DNA of 64,000 bases from Brachypodium distachyon (Eukaryota; Streptophyta; Magnoliopsida; Poales; Poaceae): assembly GCF_000005505.3 (NCBI RefSeq), contig NC_016133.3:30311008-30375007 (forward strand), in the 5' to 3' direction. Numbering within the stretch: the first letter of the stretch is position 1; each line of letters begins with the position of its first letter. Below are positions 56,706 to 64,000 of the stretch, piece after piece. Position numbers and translations under genes: made by a program. The notes below the pieces were generated by a model that was not told the DNA's origin, ran no database searches, and saw only the letters and a list, made by a program, of their open reading frames with translations.

Positions 56706-57572
56706 TGTTGCACCAGTGGCACCCGGGGTACCACCGTCGCATGACGCGTGGGCCACCTCGCTTGCTCCTTGGAAGGATCGCACCCCAGGCAGCACCGCAC
56801 AAGCTGCCCGACAAGTCACCAACCCGGCAGGGCTAGCCGGGCTGCAGGGGTTGCATTGGAGGGCAGCGGGAGAATTCCCGCTTGGGCGCTTCCCGGGAAG
56901 GTCACTTGCTGGGAAGGGCGTTCCCGGACGTAGGTACCCGTTACAGGAGCGGGACCAAGCGGGCAGGACAACGATGCCACGTGGCCGCTCGGCGGGCTCC
57001 CTCTGCGCAGGGCTCGTCAGGGCGAGGAGTGAAGCACAAGCAAACATTAAATGCTCCGATAGAAAAGGAATTCTCCGTCCAATCAGCCAACAGTGACTGG
57101 CCCGGTGTGAATTCTAGGCACGTAGCGCCCTAGCTGCAGGGCTACTCATCATGCATGCAAGCCAGCACACCGAGCCAAGCTGCCCTAGTTCTTTGCTCGC
57201 CACCTGTCACCCATGCACCGAGGCACCTGTGGTATCCCCTTGAGTATAAAAGGAGGACCATTGCCAATGGTCAAGGGGTTCGGTTCGGCTCGGTTCTGTT
57301 TTTTTTACTAGTTTTGGCCAGAAATAGCAAGTAGCTCTTAGCAGAAAAGGAGAGAACGCCCGGAAACTCCCTTGGCAACCTGTAAACCCTTGTTCATTGG
57401 CTAATAAGAACGTTGAAGCAGGACCTAGGGTTTTACACCTCAGGATGGCCCGAACCTGGGTAAAAACGATTGTGTGCATCCTCACGCTTGACATTGGCTT
57501 CACCGACGATCGCCGGAGCGATCCCCGATGCCCTCTGCCGAATCTAAAAGGGGGTGCCACTCACCCCCGGTG
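56706..57572 (+). mobile_element. Element B 5' LTR, 3' end deleted
   Basis: It aligns with the element A 3' LTR from TGTTGCACCAG to CCCCCGGTGTC. At CCCCGGTGTC the LTR joins gag coding sequence without the final LTR bases or a primer-binding site, so a deletion between two copies of this short motif is likely. Confidence 0.75.
57244..57252 (+). promoter_or_regulatory. TATA box in element B LTR
   Basis: TATAAAAGG is in the same place as in the element A LTR. Confidence 0.65.
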
Positions 57573-59085
57573 TCCTGCCTCCAGCCCAAACCCCGGCAGA
57601 AGCTATCATCGCCGCGTGGGTCATGGTGCGCTATGAGCCACCGCAGGGCACGCCAGCACACGAGGCATGGAGTGCGGAGCTGGAGGCGCTCCTGGCACTC
57701 ACCGCCCAACAGCCGCAAGGCGAGGGCGCCCCGGCTGGCTTAGGCCCCGGGCAGAACCCGGGACGCGGAGACACGCCACGCGTCTCGGGGCAGGGAGAAA
57801 ACCCTCCCCCGCAGGGAGGGCCGGGAGCCGAGGATCCCTTGGGGTCCTCGGATTCGTCACCTACCGTCACACGAGGCGACGCGCGGGGTGTCCTGAACGC
57901 CCGCCAGCAGGACGACCTCTGCCAACGCCTGGAGTGCCGGCGCCGGCGTGAGGCAGAGCGCCAGCGTCCAAAGGAGCAGGAGGATGCTCCCATGGGCGCC
58001 GAGGACGGCTGCACCACATTCACCCGCGAGCTGCGCCGAGTAACATGGCCCTGCAAGTTCCGAGCACCGGCGCTTGCGACGTACGACGGGACCGTGAACC
58101 CGAAGAATTTTCTCCTGACCTACACGTTGGGGATGCATGCCATCGGCGCCGACGACAAGATCAGGGCTAACTGGTTCCCGATGGTCCTCAAGGGATCAGC
58201 GAGAACTTGACTCCTCAACCTGCCTGTCGGGTCCATAGCCACTTGGGCGGAACTGCGCGAGCAGTTTGTGAGCGCGTTCCAGGGCAGCTACAAGCGCCCG
58301 GGAACCATGGCGGAGCTGCACACCATGGTGCAGAAGCCAGGAGAGATGCTGCGGAGCTTCGTCACCAGCTTCTCCAGCCTCTCCTACTCCATTCCAGAGG
58401 CAGAGGCTGCCGCCATCATCAACACCTTCGCCATCAACGTCCGCGACCCCAACATGCGGTAGAAGCTGAGCACGCCTAGGACGATGCATGAGCTCTACGC
58501 CTTGGCGCACAAGTGCGCCATGGCCGAGGAAGGGTGCTTAGCGCCTGAACTCGCAGCTAAGGCTGCCGCGAGCCCCGCTGAGGGCTCGCAGAAGAAGAGC
58601 TCCCGCAAGCGCAACGGGAAGCAAGTCCTCGCCGCGAAGTCGGGGGCTGCCTCGAGGCCTGCGAAGAAGGCCTCGCCCGCCGGCGAGTCTGGCGGCAAGC
58701 CGGGCAACGCGTCCCGCTGCCCCATCCATGCCAATGCTACCCACGACCCGCAGGATTGCCGCATCTTGCAGGGTATCAAGCAGAGGCGCGAGCAGCGCCA
58801 CGAAGAGCGCCGAGCGGCCGACGCCTGCTTCAACTGCGGCGATATCGGGCATCTATCCCAGGATTGCCCGAACGACCCTAGAGCGGGGCCGAAGCCTATC
58901 GGCGGGAGCGCCGGCAGAGAGGGAGCCTAGGGGGGACGCAGCCAGGCCCGTGCCGGCAGGGAGCGCCCTCCCCGGGGACGAGACAAGGCTCACGCTGAGG
59001 AGCAGCGTGAGTCCGACTGCAGCGAGGGTGACGAGCCCGGCTTCCAGGAGCCCGCGACGTCGCCTGCATCCATGGGGGAGCTTAC
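57554..59085 (+). pseudogene. Element B gag
   Basis: One frame is open from 57554 apart from three stops: TGA at 58208 (ART/LLNL; Trp expected), TAG at 58460 (Glu expected) and TAG at 58928. N-terminal part IIAAWVMVRYEPPQGTP, central domain IGADDKIRANWFPMVLKGS, ELREQFVSAFQGSYKRP, and zinc knuckle CFNCGDIGHLSQDC near 58828. It is a better guide to the ancestral frame than element A because no frameshift occurs. The frame runs on directly into the inserted LTR. Confidence 0.82.
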
Positions 59086-60041
59086 TGATGAGGACATCCC
59101 AACTAATGATACAACCACAGCCCCTACAGCACATACACCTCAAGTACCGAAGATACACGGACCAATTACTAGAGCTCGTGCACGACAACTAAATTATCAG
59201 GTACTTTCGTTCCTCGGTACTTCATTTAATATTAGTGAGAATATGCTGCTGCCTAAGATGGGTTCTTTTATGTGTTTTAGGAATGAAGGACCTAGCTTGC
59301 ACCTCAAGGATCAGCGTTGGACAGCAAACCATGGAGGTGGCAGCAAGGTGGCGGGAGCTAGCTCAAGTGATGATTTCAGAACATTGAAACCGCCATAACG
59401 AGAGATGAGAAGAAGGCCGCATCCTCTTCATCAATGGGATTTCGGCCAAGTGGAGGATTCTCCCTCCAATGGGTATCTATGGGCCAAAGATGAGGGTTAT
59501 AACCTTGTTTTATTGGGCCTAAGGCCATATAATAGGGTCCAGCCAATTTTTAGATGTTTTCGTTGTGTTTTAGGAGGATTCCTAGGCCGTTTCGGAGTCC
59601 CTCAAGGGCCTGTCCGAAAACCACCTAGTTCCCCTCCTATTTATACCCCATGAGCCCCCCCATGGAGCCTTGGGTTTTGATTAGATAAAGTTTAGCCTTT
59701 GCTACTTTCGTGTAATCGCGTGTGTCGGTTAGACCACCTGTTTTACCGTCATCAAGACTCGAACTATATTGAGTATTCAGATTCGTGAACCTTCATATCT
59801 CCTATTCGCAATTTCAGATTGCTTTTCATCTTGTTCTTGCTTGTTCTTCGATTGCTTGCAGGAACAAAGACCTTCGTGGTCAGGTTGATCGTGCCCCCGC
59901 GGGATCAATAACCTTCTGGAGTTGGTGTATCGATCGCTAAGGCGCTGCCTCCTAGGTTGTAGTCGGATCGTCAACGTCACCTCCTACCAAATCGATAATT
60001 AGGTATCTCATCGAAAGATCGGGACACCCTCGAGGCTATCA
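59086..60041 (+). mobile_element. 956-bp solo LTR of a third retrotransposon family, inside element B
   Basis: It begins TGATGAGGACATCCC and ends CGAGGCTATCA, with a perfect 5-bp duplication CTTAC (59081-59085 and 60042-60046). Excision restores the gag-protease junction of element A (GGGGGAGCTTACGCTCTC). It contains an open frame at its 5' end (59086-59398) typical of the C-terminal tail of Ty3/gypsy polyproteins (GPITRARARQLNYQVLSFL), so in the parent element the polyprotein must have extended into the LTR. No other retrotransposon domain is present. Confidence 0.92.
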
Positions 60042-60873
60042 CTTACGCTCTCTCATCCCATGCCGTGGTGAAGCACCTCACCCGGGACGTGTGTGCGCTG
60101 TTGCCGGATATGGAGGCACAGCAGCCGCTAAAGTGGTCGCACGTGCCGATCACCTTCAGCGCCGACGATCACCCAGCCTGGCAGCTGGGTTCAGGGGTTT
60201 TACCCTTCGTGGTCTCACCGATCATAAACAATGTGACGGTGACCAAGTTGCTGGTGGACAACGGAGCGGGGTTGAACCTCCTGTCCGCCAAGTTGGTGGA
60301 GAAACTTCAGCTTCCGCTGGAGCAGTTGAAGCCCACCGACCCGTTCCGGGGAGTGAACCCCGGGATCATGCGCCCTCTAGGGCGCATCACGCTGTCGGTT
60401 ACATTCGGGTCCCGGGAAGCATTCAGTACCGAGCACCTTGTGTTCGATGTGGCGCACACCCCATTGCCATACAATGGGATCCTAGGTCGGCCGGTGCTGA
60501 TCAAGTTAATGGCAGCGACTCATTGCGCCTACGGCGTGATGAAGATGCCGTCCACGTATGGAGTCCTCTCCATCAGGTGCGATCTCAAGGACGCAGCCTA
60601 GTGTGTTGGCGAGGTCGTCAAGGCCACCACCGCAGCCGATTCTGGCGACGAGGACGTCGTCGGAAGCGAAGGCTCGTTGCCGGGCGATCGCCCCGCAGCG
60701 AAGAAGGCCTGGAATACCCTGCAAGAGCTTGCCAAGGGAGGCGCAGGCTCGAGCTCGTGCCCTGGCAAGGGCCATCAGCTCAAGGAGGAGGCCACCACGG
60801 TGAAGAAGCTGCCCCTTCAAGCCGGCAATGAGGAGCGTACCGTCACCGTCGGTGCGAACCTCAATGCCAAATA
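60042..60873 (+). pseudogene. Element B protease region
   Basis: The frame YALSSHAVVKHLTRDVCALL continues to VTKLLVDNGAGLNLLSAKL (retropepsin core with D-N-G in place of D-T/S-G), then GIMRPLGRITLSVTFG and LPYNGILGRPVLIKL. A TAG at 60601 replaces the Trp of KDAAW in element A. A Lys-rich linker ends at a TAG at 60872-60874, the same codon position as in element A. Confidence 0.82.
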
Positions 60874-62290
60874 GGTAAGCGCCCTCATCACTTTCCTCCG
60901 GGAGAAGGCCGACGTGTTCGCTTGGGAACCGTCGGACCTCCCCGGGGTCCCTAGGGAGGTGATCGAGCATCAACTCGCGGTGCGTCCAGACGCCCGCCCT
61001 GTCAAGCAGAAGATCTGCCGGCAAGCACAGGAGCACAAAGATTTCATCAAGCAAGAAGTGGACAAGCTTAAGACTGCGGGGGCTATCAGGGAAGTACTAT
61101 ACCCCACTTGGTTAGCTAACCCTGTAGTAGTACCCAAAGGGGAGTGTAAACTTCGCATGTGTGTACATTTTACTGATCTTAACCGTGCGTGTCCTAAAGA
61201 TCCTTTCCCTGTACCTCGCATTGACCAAATAGTAGATTCCACTGCCGGTAGTGATTTGCTGTGTTTTTTGGATGCTTTTTCTGGCTACCATCAAATTAAG
61301 ATGGTAGTCGAAGACGAAGAAAAAACGGCGTTCATCACCCCGGTTGGCTGTTACTACTACACGTGCATGCCATTCGGATTGAAGAATGCAGGCTCAACAT
61401 TCCAGCGTGCTTTACGCGAGTGTTTGGGATCCCAGCTAGGCCGAAACGTTGAGGCCTACATGGATGATATCGTCATCAAGTCAAAGCGCGGGGACTCGCT
61501 GATTGATGACCTGCGGGAAATGTTTGATAAGCTCCGCAAGATCAAGCTCAAGTTGAACCCTGAGAAATGCACCTTTGGTGTAGACTCGGGGCAGCTTTTG
61601 GGCTTCTTGGTTTCGAACAGGGGGATTCAAGCCAACCCAAAGAAGATAGAAGTTATCGAAAAAATGGAGACTCCCCACAGGGTGAAGGACGTGCAGCGCC
61701 TCAACGGCTGCGTACTGCGCTGGGACGTTTCATTTCAAGGCTGGGCGAGCGCGCCCTCCCTTTTTTCAAGGTGATGAAGAAGAAGGGCCCAATAGACTGG
61801 ACCCCCGAGGCTGAGGCGGCGTTCCAGGATCTCAAGCAGTACCTGAAGTCACCGCCGATCCTCGTCGCCCCCAAGCCGAGCGAGCCGCTGCTACTCTACC
61901 TAGCGGCGACTGACCAAGTGGTCAGCTCGGTGCTAGTTGCCGAGAGAGAGGGAGACCTCCCGGAGGCTGACCCTGCGGGGCAGGGGGCTGCGCGACGCCC
62001 GCACGCGGTACCCGCAAGTGCAGAAGCTCTTCCTGGGGATCCTGCTTGCATCACGCAAGCTGCGCCACTACTTCCAGGTGCACCACGTCACGGTGGTGTC
62101 GGGATTCTGCCTCGAGCGGGCCCTCACCAACCGTGAAGCCACCGGAAGGGTGGCCGAATGGAGGATGGAGTTGTCGGAGTTCAACCTGTACTTCACCAAC
62201 ACCAAGAGCATCAAGAGTGCGGTTCTGGCTGATTTCGTTGCGAAGTGGACTTCGACAGGCAAGAAGAGCCAGAGACCAGCCTGCCTGGCA
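60874..62290 (+). pseudogene. Element B reverse transcriptase and RNase H
   Basis: RT is open from 60914 to about 61710: ALITFLREKADVFAWEPSDL, PFPVPRIDQIVDSTAG, LDAFSGYHQIKM and YMDDIVIKSK. A shift near 61715 moves the frame (ERALPFFKVMKKKGPIDW, then YLAATDQVVSSVLVAERE). The RNase H is shortened by about 110 bp relative to element A, losing the part with HPVYFVSTVL. The stretch from 61937 (LLASRKLRHYFQVHHVT, then NREATGRVAEWRMELSEF) is in a third frame. Confidence 0.82.
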
Positions 62291-63040
62291 AGCTGGACGA
62301 AGGCCACTGGATCCTGTACTTCAACGGCGCGTTCATCCTGCAGGGAGCTGCCGCCGGAGTCGTCATCGAGTCATCCACAGGAGACTAGCTGAAGTTCGCC
62401 ATCTAGCTCGACTTCCCCAACGCCACCAACAACACGGCTGAGTACGAAGGGTTGCTCGCCGGGTTGCGGGCGGCGATCGCTCTTGATATCAAGCGCCTGG
62501 TTGTTCGCGGGGATTCCCAACTCGTGACCAACCAGGTTAACAAGGACTACGACTGCCCGCTGATGGCAGTGTACGTGGATGAGGTCCGCAAGCTGGAACG
62601 CAAGTTCAAGGGTTTGCGGTTCGAGCACGTCAAGCGCAAGGATAACTTCGCGGCTGACGAGCTGTCCAAGTTGGCAGCAGAGCGCCGGAAGGTTCCGGCG
62701 GGGGTGTTCTGGCACAGGTAGACTGCGCCTTCGGTTGCCCCCAAGCCGGCTGCCGGGAAAGCCCCCCGGCACCCGAAGGAAACCCCGCAACAGCAGAGGT
62801 CCATGCCGCTGATGTAGCGGCATGCATGAGCAAGGAAACCCCGCCTTGGGCGGTGGATATTGCCCGCTGCCTGAAGGGAGAAGCCCTCCCGGAAGATGAC
62901 GTTGCCGCGGAACGCGTAGCCCAGCAAGCTAAGATGTACGCCCTGGTGGACGGGAACCTCTACCGGAGGCGTGCAAATGGAGTGAAGCTTCTCTGCGTGC
63001 CACAAGACGAAGGGCACGCACTCCTGGAAGAGATACACTG
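62291..63040 (+). pseudogene. Element B archaeal-type RNase H and linker
   Basis: The reading EGHWILYFNGAFILQGAAAG contains Asn where the first catalytic Asp is expected (YFNGAF). NTAEYEGLLAGL and VVRGDSQLVTNQV follow. Stops interrupt it (TAG 62387, 62404, 62719). The linker ends at MYALVDGNLYRRR as in element A. Confidence 0.75.
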
Positions 63041-64000
63041 AGGCACATGTTCCCACCATGTGGCCTCTCGGGCTCTGGCCGGCAAGGCTTTCTGGCACGG
63101 CTTCTACTAGCCTACAGCGCTAGTCGATGCCGAGCAACTGGTCAAGACGTGTGAGGCGTGTCAGTTCCATGCAAAGAAGAGCAACCAGCCGGCGCAGGCC
63201 CTGCAAGTCATTCCATCCTCCAGGCCGTTCGCGGTTTGGGGGCTGGACATCGTCGGCAAGTTGCCGAGAGCGGTTGGCGGCTACGAGTACTTGCTAATGG
63301 CCATCAACAAGTTCTCCAAGTGGGTGGAAGTGGAGACAGTGCGGAAGGTGACCGCTCATGCAGCCATCAAATTCTTCAAGGGCATTGTGTGCCGGTTTGG
63401 TGTGCCTGACGGCATCATCACCTACAATGTCACACAATTTACGAGCGCCGTGTTCCAAGCCTACTGCGAGGACATGGGCACCAAGATCCACTTTGCTTAT
63501 GTTGCTCACCCAAGGAGCAACGGACAGGTGGAGCGAACCAATGCAGAGGTGCTGCGGGGGCTCAAGACGAGAACCTTTGACAAGCTCAAAGGCCACGGGA
63601 AACACTGGGTCGAAGAACTCCAGCCTGTGCTCTGGTCAATCAGGACCACACCTAGCCGGGCAACAGGTGAAACTCCTTTCGCCCTTGTCTACGGGGCAGA
63701 AGCGGTGCTGCCCCTCGAGCTCAAGCATGGATCCCATCGAGTACGCGCGTACGGCAACCATAGCCAACACGATCAGAGGGTTGACGATCTAAACTTCATC
63801 GAAGAACTTCGATGCCGGGCAGCTGGGCGGGCTGCACGCTACCAGCAGGGACTCCGCCGTTACCATGACAGGCGGGTCCGTCCCCGGGAGCTCGAGATCT
63901 GAGACCTTATCCTGCGCCGGATACAAGGAACGAAGGCCGGGAACAAGCTGGCTCCGAAATGGGAGGGGCCCTTCCGGGTAGTGCAGGTAACCGGGCCGGG
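63041..64000 (+). pseudogene. Element B integrase, incomplete at window end
   Basis: The HHCC finger is readable (HHVASRALAGKAFWHGFY, then CEACQFHAKKSNQPA), with TGA and TAG breaks near 63040 and 63108. The DDE core has the first Asp in GLDIVGKLPRAVGG and the Glu in VERTNAE. The second Asp is replaced by Tyr (GIITYNVTQF), which should abolish strand transfer. The frame 63261-63902 then meets a TGA (ELEI/DLIL; Gly in element A) and continues to the window end. Confidence 0.85.

Larger units (their letters stand above)
56706..64000 (+). mobile_element. Element B: second Tat-lineage Ty3/gypsy element, runs off the window
   Basis: It holds a 5' LTR from TGTTGCACCAGTGG (56706), gag, protease, RT, RNase H, aRNH and integrase in the same order as element A. 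The sequence is similar throughout. A solo LTR of another family is inserted at 59086-60041. The 5' LTR end, primer-binding site and leader are missing: LTR-like sequence passes directly into gag near 57572. About 110 bp are missing in the RNase H region (near 61985), and several stops (58208, 58460, 58928, 60604, 60872, 63040) disable it. The antisense ORF and 3' LTR would lie beyond the window. Confidence 0.88.

Noticed and set aside
1..64000. tRNA or rRNA genes
   Set aside because: No cloverleaf with A and B boxes and no rRNA-like conserved block was found by eye; a tRNAscan or Infernal run would settle this.

Overview
The window looks like nuclear DNA of a grass, most likely a cool-season (Pooideae) cereal or relative. 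The reasons are nested LTR retrotransposons including a BARE-1/WIS/Angela-type LTR, Tat-lineage Ty3/gypsy elements with a second RNase H and an antisense ORF, Stowaway MITEs with CTCCCTCC ends, an L1-type LINE, TTF-type hAT relics, and GC-rich first exons with CTAG/CCGG-rich leaders. Nothing prokaryotic was seen. All gene models come from reading the sequence; no database search was possible.

Layout. 1-4111: a very large LTR (family called BigLTR here) with a BARE-type solo LTR inside it. 4112-4662: a broken host-gene fragment. 4705-22653: a decayed Tat-lineage element ('element A') with gag, protease, RT, RNase H, archaeal-type RNase H and integrase on +, an antisense ORF on -, and a 3' LTR. 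It is interrupted by two BigLTR solo LTRs (7161-9928 and 12131-15415), each with a 5-bp target duplication. 22654-24146: about 2.2 copies of a 670-bp tandem repeat. 24150-29030: a small cluster of unrecognised genes and pseudogenes, followed by 50/53-bp tandem repeats. 29933-33113: another BigLTR solo LTR (TSD CATTC). 33262-38440: two tandem, apparently intact six-exon genes for double-MATH-domain proteins. 41231-45215: hAT transposase relics. 46287-46664: a two-exon gene for an 83-residue membrane protein. 50532-52500: two tandem genes each encoding a 27-residue hydrophobic peptide. 53784-56705: a LINE remnant on -. 56706-64000: a second Tat-lineage element ('element B') running off the end, with a 956-bp solo LTR of a third family inside it.

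The host genes with credible coding capacity are the MATH pair, the small membrane protein, the two 27-residue peptides, and more tentatively the 200-aa and 149-aa proteins near 24-26 kb. Retrotransposons make up well over half of the window. They are mostly dead: frameshifts, many TAG/TGA stops that look like C-to-T decay, and missing 5' ends.

The two observations most worth following are these. (1) All four BigLTR copies keep a small two-exon reading frame: a Cys-rich mini-exon of 60 or 63 nt, a GC-AG intron of about 1 kb, and a terminal exon ending in Gly-Ser-Asp/Glu-rich residues plus stop. Phase and splice sites are the same in all copies. (2) The paired 27-codon genes at 50.5 and 52.0 kb have the same length, 19 of 27 residues identical, and an intron in the 5' UTR of each. 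They are far below usual gene-calling size limits.
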